From the NCBI RefSeq assembly GCF_027620315.1, contig NZ_JAPNNL010000065.1:1-35909 (forward strand): a stretch of 35,909 bases of DNA. Direction: 5' to 3'. This document shows positions 7,177 to 14,621 of the stretch, one piece after another (the stretch's first letter is position 1; each line of letters opens with the position of its first letter). The DNA is from Nonomuraea corallina (GTDB taxonomy: Bacteria; Actinomycetota; Actinomycetes; Streptosporangiales; Streptosporangiaceae). A program made the position numbers and the translations under genes. The notes below the pieces were generated by a model, which saw only the letters and a program-made list of their open reading frames with translations, was not told the DNA's origin and ran no database searches.

Positions 7177-8136
7177 CTAGGAGGCTGATCTCCGCAAGAC
7201 ATGCGGGCGCACCACGCCGAGACCTCTCGCCTGACGCCTCCTGTGCCGGTGGACGGTGAACCGCCCGTCGCCCTTCAGCGCCCCGGCCAGCGCCTCGTCG
7301 GTCAGGATGGTGCCGGGCGCGGCGATGGCGGTGAGCCGGGCCGCCAGGTTGACGGTGGTGCCGAAGACGTCGCCCAGCATGGGCAGCACCGGCCCGTACG
7401 CCAGGCCCACCCGCAGTTCCTCGGCGTCGACGAGGTCGAGCGCGATGGCGGCGGCCTGGGCGGGCGTGGACGCGGTGAACAGCACCTCGTCGCCGAGCGT
7501 CTTGACCAGGCGGGCGCCGTGCGCGGCCACCACGTCGGCGGCCCGCGACTCGAACCCCTCCACCAGCGCGGCCAGGTCGCGCTCCGGCAGGTCGCGCGAG
7601 CGCCGGGTGAAGGACACCAGGTCGGCGAAGCCCACCGCGATCGGCACGGGCTCGTCGCCGACGGCGGCGACGGCCAGCAGGCGGGCGCTGGCCGCGGCGA
7701 GCTGGGCGCGCCAGACGTGGATGAGCAGCCGCTCGAAGTCCGGCAGCAGGGTCCTGGCCGTCTCCAGCACCCGGTCGAGGTCCCCGGCGGACGGCTCGCG
7801 GCCGCCGGGCACCATGGCCCCGATCACGATCTCGGCCTGCCACTGGGCCAGCCGGGACGTGGTCTGGCCGAGCGCCCGCGCCATGCGGACGACGCTCTCC
7901 TCGTCGAACGTCCCGCTGTCGAGCATGGTCCGCACCCGCGACAGCGCCTCGACGTCGGCGTCGGAGAACGCCACCGCGTCGTCGGCGAGCGTGGCGAAGC
8001 CGAGCGCCCGCCAGATCCGCTCGGCCAGCTCGCGTGAGACGCCCGCCTCGGCCGAGACCTCCTTGCGGGTGAAGCGGGAGGGCAGGCCGGACAGGAGCCG
8101 CTCGATCTGCCTGGCCGTCGGCGCGCGCTCGTCCAC
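7177..8136 (-). CDS. Class III adenylate cyclase with Rv1264-type regulatory N-terminus
   Basis: A soluble 319-residue cyclase. Residues 1-155 form a helical regulatory region with a helix-turn-helix-like start (FTRKEVSAEAGVSRELAERIW), resembling the pH-responsive autoinhibitory domain of M. tuberculosis Rv1264. The catalytic domain (about 160-295) has both metal aspartates (Asp172 in FADLVSF, Asp216 in TLGDEV), adenine-selecting Lys212 and Asp256, and transition-state Asn263 and Arg267 in TTVNLAARL. All key residues are present, so it should be an active ATP cyclase. The GTG start at 8136 has a TAGCCT box 6 bases upstream. It lies directly before mscR in the same direction. Confidence 0.93.
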   Translation of the reverse strand: MDERAPTARQIERLLSGLPSRFTRKEVSAEAGVSRELAERIWRALGFATLADDAVAFSDADVEALSRVRTMLDSGTFDEESVVRMARALGQTTSRLAQWQAEIVIGAMVPGGREPSAGDLDRVLETARTLLPDFERLLIHVWRAQLAAASARLLAVAAVGDEPVPIAVGFADLVSFTRRSRDLPERDLAALVEGFESRAADVVAAHGARLVKTLGDEVLFTASTPAQAAAIALDLVDAEELRVGLAYGPVLPMLGDVFGTTVNLAARLTAIAAPGTILTDEALAGALKGDGRFTVHRHRRRQARGLGVVRPHVLRRSAS

Positions 8137-8142
8137 GCGTGC

Positions 8143-8148
8143 AGGCTA
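8143..8148 (-). promoter_or_regulatory. -10 box of the cyclase gene, leaderless layout
   Basis: TAGCCT on the minus strand, 6 bases before GTG 8136. Its TAG is also the stop codon of the upstream PH-domain gene, so promoter and stop share bases. Confidence 0.5.
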
Positions 8149-8664
8149 CCGGCCGTCCACCTCGCCGTCGCCGGCGTCCTCCAGCAGCCGGAACAGCTCG
8201 GTGCGGACCTCCTGGATGCGCGGGATGTCACGCAGCACGATCTCGCCCCGCTCGCTCGCGGACTCGACGGTGAGGGTGCCGCACCCCAGCAGCCGTTCGA
8301 AGAACGTCTGGTCGGAGCTGACGGTGTTGACCTTCGTCATCGGGATGTCGTCGGTCGACTTGTTGAGCACGCCCGTGCTGATCGTGAACCGGTGGGTGGT
8401 GAGCACGTAGCCGGTGTTCTTCCACTGCAGGTACGGGATGAACGACCAGGTCGTCAGCAGCAGCAGCCCGATGACGGCGACCGCGATGCGGGCCCAGCCG
8501 GCGTACTCCCACGTGCCGGGGATGTAGTACATGGCCACGCCGGTGGCGGCGGCGATGAGGATGAGCGCGATGAAGGGGACGACCAGCCGCTTCCAGTGCG
8601 GGTTGAAGGACCGGACGCGGCGCTCACCTTGGGTCAGGTGGTGGTCGGGAATGGTCATGGGCAC
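8146..8664 (-). CDS. PH-domain (bPH2/YdbS-like) membrane protein
   Basis: A 172-residue protein with two transmembrane helices (about residues 28-48 and 58-80), then a bacterial PH domain of the DUF304/YdbS type: YVLTTHRFTISTGVLNKSTDDIPMTKVNTVS, where a helix turn and the first PH strands are typical. These small proteins are common in actinobacteria; their function is not established. The GTG start at 8664 is supported by GAGGTGG with 6 bases spacing; ATG 8658 is also in frame. It lies between birA and the cyclase, all on the same strand. Confidence 0.88.
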   Translation of the reverse strand: MPMTIPDHHLTQGERRVRSFNPHWKRLVVPFIALILIAAATGVAMYYIPGTWEYAGWARIAVAVIGLLLLTTWSFIPYLQWKNTGYVLTTHRFTISTGVLNKSTDDIPMTKVNTVSSDQTFFERLLGCGTLTVESASERGEIVLRDIPRIQEVRTELFRLLEDAGDGEVDGR

Positions 8665-8691
8665 ATGGTGCCACCTCGGCCTGATCAGAGG

Positions 8692-9507
8692 CTATGGCGT
8701 CGCGCGGACGTGTACGACGTCTCCCGCGCTGAGCGTGTGGTCCCGGCCGCCGGAGTGCACCCGCAGGTGGCCGGCCTGGTCGACGCCGGTGGCGCGGCCG
8801 GTGAGCACGCCGTCCCCGGGCAGCTCGACCCGCACGTCGCGGCCGACGGTGGCGGAGACGGCCAGGTAGGCGGCGCGCAGCCCGCAGGCGTCGGCGTCGC
8901 CGCCGGCCCGGCTCCACTCCCGGTAGTGGACGTCGACCTCGCGCAGCACGGCCCGCAGCAGCGGGTCGCGGTCGAGGCAGGCGGCCTGCTCCACGGCGAG
9001 CGAGGTCGCGGTCGCGACGGGCAGCTCGTCCTCGCGCGGCAGCACGTTCAGCCCCATGCCGACGACCACCCCGTCGTCGACCCGCTCGGCCAGCACCCCG
9101 GCCAGCTTCCGCTCCCCGATCAGCAGGTCGTTGGGCCACTTGAGGCGCACGTCCAGCTCGGCCAGGCGGCGCACCGCCGACGCGGCGGCCACGCCGAACA
9201 GCAACGGCAGCCACCCGTACGCGGCGACCGGCACGGCGGGCCTGAGCAGGACCGAGAACGTCAGCCCCGCGTAGGCGGGCACGGTCCACGTCCGGCCCAT
9301 CCTGCCCCGGCCCGCGACCTGCTCCTCGGCGACCAGCACCGCGCCCTCCCGCGCGCCCGCCCTGGCGGCCCCCGCGAGGTCGGCGTTGGTGGAGCCGGTG
9401 CTGTCGACGACGGTGACGCCCGTCCACAGCGAGCCGGGGCGGACCAGCGCCCGGTTGAGCGCCGCCTCGGACAGGGGCGGGCGGTCGAGGTCGGAGTATC
9501 GAGACAC
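8692..9507 (-). CDS. birA: Biotin--[acetyl-CoA-carboxylase] ligase
   Basis: BirA activates biotin to biotinyl-AMP and transfers it to the lysine of biotin carboxyl-carrier domains. The 271-residue protein has the adenylate-binding loop GRGRMGRTW (residues 66-74), the catalytic KWPNDLLI with Lys123, and a C-terminal SH3-like domain. There is no N-terminal DNA-binding domain, so it is a group I ligase without repressor function. The start GTG 9507 follows GGAGG with 8 bases spacing, and that site belongs to the five-copy 11-bp repeat at 9516-9570. The carboxylase subunits it may serve lie 10 kb away (20139-21934). Confidence 0.94.
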   Translation of the reverse strand: MSRYSDLDRPPLSEAALNRALVRPGSLWTGVTVVDSTGSTNADLAGAARAGAREGAVLVAEEQVAGRGRMGRTWTVPAYAGLTFSVLLRPAVPVAAYGWLPLLFGVAAASAVRRLAELDVRLKWPNDLLIGERKLAGVLAERVDDGVVVGMGLNVLPREDELPVATATSLAVEQAACLDRDPLLRAVLREVDVHYREWSRAGGDADACGLRAAYLAVSATVGRDVRVELPGDGVLTGRATGVDQAGHLRVHSGGRDHTLSAGDVVHVRATP

Positions 9508-9515
9508 CTCACCAT

Positions 9516-9570
9516 CCTCCCGTACGCCTCCCGTACGCCTCCCGTACGCCTCCCGTACGCCTCCCGTACG
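9516..9570. repeat. Five perfect tandem copies of an 11-bp unit carrying the birA ribosome binding site
   Basis: CCTCCCGTACG is repeated five times without a mismatch. On the minus strand the unit is CGTACGGGAGG, so each copy offers a Shine-Dalgarno GGGAGG, and the last one (9516-9520) sets the birA start. The repeat lies in the gap between the divergent birA and the molybdopterin oxidoreductase. CGTACG is itself palindromic. Confidence 0.95.
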
Positions 9571-9618
9571 CGGGGAGGCCGGGCGAAGGCAGCCACCGGC
9601 CGGGAGCAAGATGGATGC

Positions 9619-11823
9619 ATGAGCAAGCGATTGGATCCACGCAACTGGGCCTCGTGGCGGCCGTTCGGCCTCGGGCTGCGCAAGCCGAACAACTACCTGG
9701 AGCTGGTCAAGGCCTTCCGCTCGGTCAAGGGCAACCGGCGCTACGCGTGGCGGATCCTCACCCGGGGGACGTGCGACGGGTGCGCGCTCGGCACCAAGGG
9801 GATGCGCGACTGGACCATGCGGGAGGTCCACCTGTGCAACATCAGGTTGCGGCTGCTGCCGCTCAACACGATGCCCGCGCTCGACGTGTCGGTCTTGGCC
9901 GACGCCGACAGGCTCGCCGGGAGGAAGAGCGCCGAGCTGCGGGCGCTGGGGCGGCTGCCGTACCCGATGCTGCGGCGCGCCGGCGAGCCGGGCTTCACCC
10001 GCGTGTCGTGGGAGGAGGCGCTGCGGGTGGCCGCGGACGGGCTGCGCGGCGCGCGCTTCGGCGCCTACCTGACCAGTCGCGGCATGCCGAACGAGAACTA
10101 CTACGCGGCCCAGAAGGCGGTGCGCGCCCTCGGCACCAACAACGTCGACAACGCCGCGCGCATCTGCCACTCGCCGTCGACGGTCGCGCTCAAGGACACC
10201 ATCGGGGCGGCGGCCACGACCTGCTCCTACCAGGACTGGATCGGCTCCGACCTCATCGTGTTCATCGGGTCGAACCCGTCGAACAACCAGCCGGTGGCGA
10301 TGAAGTACCTCTACCACGCCAAGAAGGCCGGCACCCGGATCGCGATGGTCAACGCCTACCGCGAGCCGGGGATGGAACGGTACTGGGTGCCGTCCAACGC
10401 CGAGTCGGCCGTGTTCGGCACGAAGATCACTGACGAGTTCTTCGGCGTCCACCAGGGCGGCGACATCGGCTTCCTGAACGGGGTGCTCAAGCACCTGATC
10501 GAGAACGGCTGGATCGACGAGGACTTCGTCGCGCGGCACACCACCGGCTTCGACGAGGTCCGCCGGGCCGTGTCGGCGCAGTCGTGGGAGGTGCTGGAGG
10601 CGCTGTCCGGGTCGACCAGGGACGAGATGCTGCGGCTGGCCAGGATGCTGGGCGAGGCGCGCTCGGCCGTGCTGGTGTGGTCGATGGGCATCACCCAGCA
10701 CGCCTACGGCGAGGACAACGTACGCGCGATCGTCAACCTGGCCCTGGCCCGCGGCTTCGTGGGGCGCGACGGGTGCGGGCTGATGCCGATCCGCGGCCAC
10801 AGCGGCGTGCAGGGCGGGGCCGAGATGGGGGCGTACGCGACGGGGCTGCCGGGCGGGCTGCCGGTCACGCCGGAGAACGCGGCGAAGTTCTCCGAGATGT
10901 GGGGGTTCGAGGTGCCGGCGACGCCGGGGCTGACCGCGACCGACATGATCGACGCGGCGCACGCGCGGGAGCTGGACGTGCTGGTCTCCTCGGGCGGCAA
11001 CTTCCTGGAGGTGCTGCCCGACCCGGGCTACTGCCGGGAGGCGCTGTCCCGGCTCAAACTGCGGGTGCACGTCGACATCGTGCTGTCGTCGCAGATGCTC
11101 GTGCCGGCCGAGGGTGACGTGCTGCTGCTGCCCGCGCAGACGCGCTACGAGATGGCGGGCGGGGTGACGGAGACCTCGACCGAGCGGCGGGTGATCTACT
11201 CGCCTGAGGTGGAGGGGCCGCGGATCGGCGAGGCGTGGCCGGAGTGGAAGATCTTCACCGAGCTGGCCGCCACCACACATCCCGACATTTCGCGACTCGT
11301 ACGGTTCACCGGCACGCCCGCGATCCGCGCCGAGATCGAGCGCGCGGTGCCCTTCTACCAGGGCATCGCCGGGCTGCGGCGGTTCGGCGACAGCGTCCAG
11401 TACGGCGGGCGCCACCTCTGCCCCGGCGGCCGCTTCCCGACGCCCGACGGGCGGGGCGGGTTCTCCGCGGTCGAGCCGCCCGCGCTGGAGCGGCCCGACG
11501 GCACGTTCTCCGTCGCGACGCGGCGCGGCAAGCAGTTCAACAGCATGGTCCACGAGCGCGTTGACGGCTTCAACGGCGCCATGCGCGAGGCCGTGCTGAT
11601 GAGCCCGTACGACGCCGACCGGCTCGGCCTGGCCGACGGCGCTCCGGTCGAGCTGCGCGCGGGCGAGCGGACGTACCGGGGCAAGGTGCTGCGCGCCCCG
11701 CTCGTCCCCGGGAACCTCCAGATTCACTGGCCGGAGGGCAACGTGCTGCTGGACGAGGCGCGCCGCTCCCCGCAGGCGCGGATCCCCGACTACAACGCCG
11801 TCGTCACCGTGCGGCCGCTGTGA
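9619..11823 (+). CDS. Molybdopterin oxidoreductase, FdhF/YdeP-like alpha subunit
   Basis: A 734-residue Mo-bis-MGD oxidoreductase of the formate-dehydrogenase-like FdhF/YdeP group. Visible parts are a short N-terminal Cys motif (Cys52-x2-Cys55, Cys73), the core motif ARICHSPSTVAL in which Cys183 is the expected Mo ligand, LIVFIGSNPSNNQPV, the GLMPIRGHSGVQGGAEMG loop, and a C-terminal cofactor-binding domain (FNSMVHERVDGFNGA). Only three N-terminal cysteines are seen, so a full [4Fe-4S] site is doubtful. It overlaps fdhD by 4 bases. The substrate is unknown: formate is possible, but the closest described relatives are not proven formate dehydrogenases. The start is ATG 9619 with a weak GGGAG upstream. 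Confidence 0.92.
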   Translation: MSKRLDPRNWASWRPFGLGLRKPNNYLELVKAFRSVKGNRRYAWRILTRGTCDGCALGTKGMRDWTMREVHLCNIRLRLLPLNTMPALDVSVLADADRLAGRKSAELRALGRLPYPMLRRAGEPGFTRVSWEEALRVAADGLRGARFGAYLTSRGMPNENYYAAQKAVRALGTNNVDNAARICHSPSTVALKDTIGAAATTCSYQDWIGSDLIVFIGSNPSNNQPVAMKYLYHAKKAGTRIAMVNAYREPGMERYWVPSNAESAVFGTKITDEFFGVHQGGDIGFLNGVLKHLIENGWIDEDFVARHTTGFDEVRRAVSAQSWEVLEALSGSTRDEMLRLARMLGEARSAVLVWSMGITQHAYGEDNVRAIVNLALARGFVGRDGCGLMPIRGHSGVQGGAEMGAYATGLPGGLPVTPENAAKFSEMWGFEVPATPGLTATDMIDAAHARELDVLVSSGGNFLEVLPDPGYCREALSRLKLRVHVDIVLSSQMLVPAEGDVLLLPAQTRYEMAGGVTETSTERRVIYSPEVEGPRIGEAWPEWKIFTELAATTHPDISRLVRFTGTPAIRAEIERAVPFYQGIAGLRRFGDSVQYGGRHLCPGGRFPTPDGRGGFSAVEPPALERPDGTFSVATRRGKQFNSMVHERVDGFNGAMREAVLMSPYDADRLGLADGAPVELRAGERTYRGKVLRAPLVPGNLQIHWPEGNVLLDEARRSPQARIPDYNAVVTVRPL

Positions 11824-12659
11824 CCAGGCCCGGCCCCACCACCCGCGCCCGCATCCGCCAGTTGTCCGGGCGCACGGTCCGCGAGCGCCGCGACGACCTG
11901 GCCACCGAGGAGCCGCTGGAGATCCGGCTGATCGGGGCCGACGGGACGCGCAGGACCGTGGCGATCACCATGCGGACCCCGGGGCACGACTTCGAGCTGG
12001 CCGCCGGGTTCCTGCACGGCGAGGGCCTGACCGGGGCGGACGGCATCGCGTCCATCGCGTACTGCTCCGACGAGGACCTGCCGCCCGAGGAGCGCTACAA
12101 CACGGTCACCGTGCGGCTGCGCGGGCCGGTCCCCGACCTGCCGGCGCTGGAGCGTCACTTCGTGACCTCCAGCGCGTGCGGCGTGTGCGGCTCGGCCGGG
12201 CTGGACCGGCTGCACGAGCGGTGCGATCCGCTCCCGCCCGGCGGGCCGCCGATCGCCCCGGAGGTGCTGTACGGGCTCCCGGACGCGCTCCGCGCCGGTC
12301 AGGGCGTGTTCGGCAAGACGGGCGGGCTGCACGCGGCGGGCCTGTTCACGGCCGACGGCGTCCGGCTGGCGGTACGGGAGGACGTGGGCCGGCACAACGC
12401 CGTGGACAAGCTCGTCGGCTGGTCGGCCATGGGCGGCCGGCTCCCGCTGGCCGGGCACGTGCTCATGGTGAGCGGCCGGGCCGGCTACGAGATCATGCAG
12501 AAGGCGCTGGCGGCGGGCGTGCCGGTGGTGTGCGCGGTCTCGGCGCCCTCGTCGCTGGCGGTCGACCTGGCCAGGGAGTTCGGGCTGACGCTGGTGGGCT
12601 TCCTGCGCGGTGAGCGGTGCAACGTGTACGCGGGCCATGAGCGGATTTTTATGGAATGA
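11820..12659 (+). CDS. fdhD: Formate dehydrogenase accessory sulfurtransferase FdhD
   Basis: FdhD takes sulfur from a cysteine desulfurase and sulfurates the bis-MGD molybdenum cofactor, which formate dehydrogenases of this type need. The 279-residue protein has the conserved loop SSACGVCG with Cys120 and Cys123, preceded by TPGHDFELAAGFLHGEG, followed by GVFGKTGGLHAAGLF and VREDVGRHNAVDKLVG. The GTG start overlaps the stop of the oxidoreductase (GTGA), so enzyme and maturase are made together. The stop codon lies inside the first epoxide-hydrolase operator. Confidence 0.95.
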   Translation: MTRPGPTTRARIRQLSGRTVRERRDDLATEEPLEIRLIGADGTRRTVAITMRTPGHDFELAAGFLHGEGLTGADGIASIAYCSDEDLPPEERYNTVTVRLRGPVPDLPALERHFVTSSACGVCGSAGLDRLHERCDPLPPGGPPIAPEVLYGLPDALRAGQGVFGKTGGLHAAGLFTADGVRLAVREDVGRHNAVDKLVGWSAMGGRLPLAGHVLMVSGRAGYEIMQKALAAGVPVVCAVSAPSSLAVDLAREFGLTLVGFLRGERCNVYAGHERIFME

Positions 12660-12667
12660 ATCATTCC
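12653..12667 (+). promoter_or_regulatory. Palindromic operator O1 of the epoxide hydrolase
   Basis: GGAATGAATCATTCC, a perfect palindrome around one central base. It lies between a possible -35 (TGGAAT, 12652) and a -10 (TACTCT, 12675), as expected for a TetR-type repressor site. Confidence 0.65.
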
Positions 12668-12674
12668 GTTCTGG

Positions 12675-12680
12675 TACTCT
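12675..12680 (+). promoter_or_regulatory. -10 box of the epoxide hydrolase
   Basis: TACTCT, 17 bases after TGGAAT, placed between operators O1 and O2 and 44 bases before the GTG start. Confidence 0.4.
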
Positions 12681-12686
12681 GGGAGC

Positions 12687-12701
12687 AGAACAAATCGTTC
12701 C
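12687..12701 (+). promoter_or_regulatory. Operator O2 of the epoxide hydrolase
   Basis: AGAACAAATCGTTCC shares 11 of 15 bases with O1, including AATC and TTCC. It lies just after the predicted transcription start; centres are 34 bp apart. Confidence 0.5.
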
Positions 12702-12723
12702 GTTCCCTTACGAGGAGTCCGCT

Positions 12724-13815
12724 GTGATCCGTCCGTTCCGCATCGAGATTCCTCAGACCGGCCTCGACGACCTGCGCGACCGGCTGGCGAGGACCCGCTT
12801 CGCCGACGAGATCCCCGGAGTCGACCAGGGCGTCCCGGTCGAGCGCGTCAAGCGGCTCGTGACGCGCTGGCGCGACGGCTTCGACTGGCGCGCCGTGGAG
12901 GCCAGGCTCAACTCCCACCCGCAGTTCACCACCGAGATCGACGGGCAGAACATCCACTTCCTGCACGTCCGCTCGGCCGACCCGGACGCGCTCCCGCTGA
13001 TCCTCACCCACGGCTGGCCCGGCAGCGTCGTCGAGTACCTCGACGCCGTCGAGCCCCTGTCGCGCCACTTCCACCTGGTCATCCCGTCACTGCCCGGCTA
13101 CGGCTTCTCCGGCCCGGTCACGGAGCCGGGCTGGGACAACCGGCGCATCGCCCGCGCCTGGGCCGAGCTGATGGCACGCCTCGGCCACACCCGCTACGGC
13201 GCGGTGGGCAACGACGCCGGCTCGATGATCGCCCCCGAGATCGGCCGCGTCGACCCCGAGCACTGCGTCGGCGTCCACGTGACCCAGGTCTTCTCCTTCC
13301 CCTCCGGCGACCCGGCCGAGTTCGCCGGCCTGTCGGAGGAGGACCAGCGGGGCCTGGCGGTGCTCGACTGGTTCTGGAAGGAGAAGGGCGCCTTCAACGT
13401 GCTGCAGTCCCAGCAGCCGCAGACCCTGGCCCACGCCCTGACGGACTCGCCCTCGGGCCTGGTCGGCTGGCTGGCCCAGCTCTTCGACGAGGACCTCGAC
13501 GACGACTTCGTGCTGGCCAACGCCGCCGTCCACTGGCTCACCGGGACCGCGGCCTCGGCGATCCGGCTCTACTGGGAGAACGCCCGCGCCGAGAGGCCGT
13601 CCGGGCCGACGACCGTGCCGCTGGCGCTGGCCATGGGCGAGGGCGACTTCATCTCGATCCGCGCCTTCGCGGAGCGCGACCACGCCGCCATCGTCTCCTG
13701 GAAAACGCTCCCCGCCCCGGCCCGGGGCCACTACACGGCCCACACCGCGACCGACGCCCTCACCTCGGACGTCCGCGACTTCTTCCACGGCCTGTCCCGA
13801 CGCGGCCCATCCTGA
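12724..13815 (+). CDS. Epoxide hydrolase, alpha/beta fold with EHN N-terminal domain
   Basis: A 363-residue protein with the epoxide-hydrolase N-terminal segment (residues 1-105: IRPFRIEIPQTGLDDLRDRL, then the FDWR motif), the oxyanion motif HGWPGS (96-101), nucleophile Asp164 in VGNDAGS and catalytic His336 in ARGHY. The family usually has a bulky residue after the nucleophile (GGDWG), so NDAGS is a variant. It should open epoxides to diols; the substrate is unknown. The start GTG 12724 follows AGGAG at proper spacing, although the frame is open back into fdhD. It has its own promoter with two palindromic operators. Confidence 0.92.
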   Translation: MIRPFRIEIPQTGLDDLRDRLARTRFADEIPGVDQGVPVERVKRLVTRWRDGFDWRAVEARLNSHPQFTTEIDGQNIHFLHVRSADPDALPLILTHGWPGSVVEYLDAVEPLSRHFHLVIPSLPGYGFSGPVTEPGWDNRRIARAWAELMARLGHTRYGAVGNDAGSMIAPEIGRVDPEHCVGVHVTQVFSFPSGDPAEFAGLSEEDQRGLAVLDWFWKEKGAFNVLQSQQPQTLAHALTDSPSGLVGWLAQLFDEDLDDDFVLANAAVHWLTGTAASAIRLYWENARAERPSGPTTVPLALAMGEGDFISIRAFAERDHAAIVSWKTLPAPARGHYTAHTATDALTSDVRDFFHGLSRRGPS

Positions 13816-13828
13816 CGGCCCATCCTGA
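13803..13828 (+). repeat. Tandem 13-bp duplication spanning the stop codon
   Basis: CGGCCCATCCTGA occurs twice in a row; the first copy provides the TGA of the epoxide hydrolase. Confidence 0.85.
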
Positions 13829-13831
13829 CGC

Positions 13832-13857
13832 GGCCCGGCCGGAAGGGCGGCCGGGCC
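13832..13857 (+). terminator. GC-rich hairpin terminator behind the epoxide hydrolase
   Basis: A 10-bp perfect stem GGCCCGGCCG / CGGCCGGGCC with loop GAAGGG, 17 bases after the stop. No T run follows. Confidence 0.6.
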
Positions 13858-13863
13858 CGCGGC

Positions 13864-13869
13864 TACAGT
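13864..13869 (+). promoter_or_regulatory. -10 box of the YhhN gene, leaderless layout
   Basis: TACAGT, 6 bases before GTG 13876, with no ribosome binding site between. Confidence 0.5.
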
Positions 13870-13875
13870 GACCCG

Positions 13876-14481
13876 GTGCTCATCCTCTTCGCGGTGGTCG
13901 CCGTGGCCGACCTCATCGCCGTGGCCTGGGGCATCGAGTGGCTGGAGTGGGTGGCCAAGCCACTGCTCTGTCTCGTGCTGGCCGCGTACGTCCTCCGGAC
14001 CGCGCCCCGGCAACGGCTGCTGGCCACCGGGCTGGTGTTCGCCACCGCCGGGGACGTGGCGCTGCTCGTGGACGGCCAGGTCGCGTTCCTCGTGGGCATG
14101 ACCGCGTTCCTGGTGATGCAGATCTGCTACATCGTCGTGTTCGTCCGGCTGGGCTCCCGGCCGCGCCTGGCCGCCGTCGCCTACCTGCTGGTGTGGGCGG
14201 CCGCCGCCGTGACGCTGTGGCAGCCGCTCGGCGGCCTGGCGGCGCCGGTGCTGGCGTACGGCCTGGTCCTGGTGGCGATGGCGGCCTTCGCCGCTGGGGT
14301 GAACGCGGTCGCGGGGATCGGCGGCGCGCTGTTCGTGTTCTCCGACTTCCTCGTGGGGCTGGGCGTGACGGGCGCCGACTTCAGCGGGCGCGGCGTGGCG
14401 CTGATGACGACCTACATCCTGGCCCAGTTCCTGATCGTCCGCGGCGTCCTGCGCGCCACCCCGCCCCCTCAGCCCGCGTGA
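13876..14481 (+). CDS. YhhN/TMEM86-family membrane protein (lysoplasmalogenase-like)
   Basis: A 201-residue integral membrane protein with about seven or eight hydrophobic helices. The family pattern is seen in KPLLCLVLAAYVL, GLVFATAGDVALL (with the conserved Asp), FLVGMTAFLVMQICYI and, near the end, GGALFVFSDFLVG. Animal TMEM86 proteins hydrolyse lysoplasmalogens; the bacterial role is poorly known. The GTG start follows TACAGT by six bases, so the message is probably leaderless. It stands alone between a terminator and a degraded region. Confidence 0.87.
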   Translation: MLILFAVVAVADLIAVAWGIEWLEWVAKPLLCLVLAAYVLRTAPRQRLLATGLVFATAGDVALLVDGQVAFLVGMTAFLVMQICYIVVFVRLGSRPRLAAVAYLLVWAAAAVTLWQPLGGLAAPVLAYGLVLVAMAAFAAGVNAVAGIGGALFVFSDFLVGLGVTGADFSGRGVALMTTYILAQFLIVRGVLRATPPPQPA

Positions 14482-14500
14482 TCGCCGCCGTCGCATCCCC

Positions 14501-14621
14501 TCAGTAGGGCTCCATTCGGTCCAGGACCTTCCCCACAAAGTCCAAGGACTGCTTCAACCTTGACGATCTCGCCTCGGGCGAGCATGCCGTCGGGGGCGGT
14601 ACGCCCTTGTTCCCACCTCAT
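14501..14621 (-). pseudogene. Remnant of a HEPN-domain gene, internal deletion and frameshift
   Basis: ATG 14621 overlaps the nucleotidyltransferase stop (ATGA) and reads MRWEQGRTAPDGMLARGEIV, the typical N-terminus of HEPN proteins coupled to such nucleotidyltransferases. After about 22 residues the match ends. In the next frame, KQSLDFVGKVLDRMEPY ends at TGA 14503-14501 and resembles the C-terminal helix of the same family. I infer that the middle (perhaps 120-130 residues, including the catalytic R-x4-6-H region) was deleted, leaving both ends. Too short to make a working HEPN ribonuclease. Confidence 0.65.

Noticed and set aside
9516..9570. A CRISPR array
   Set aside because: The units are 11 bp, directly adjacent and without spacers, and no cas genes are present.
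13803..13828. Insertion-sequence scar at the tandem 13-bp duplication
   Set aside because: The copies are directly adjacent with no inserted element or inverted ends, so simple slippage explains them.
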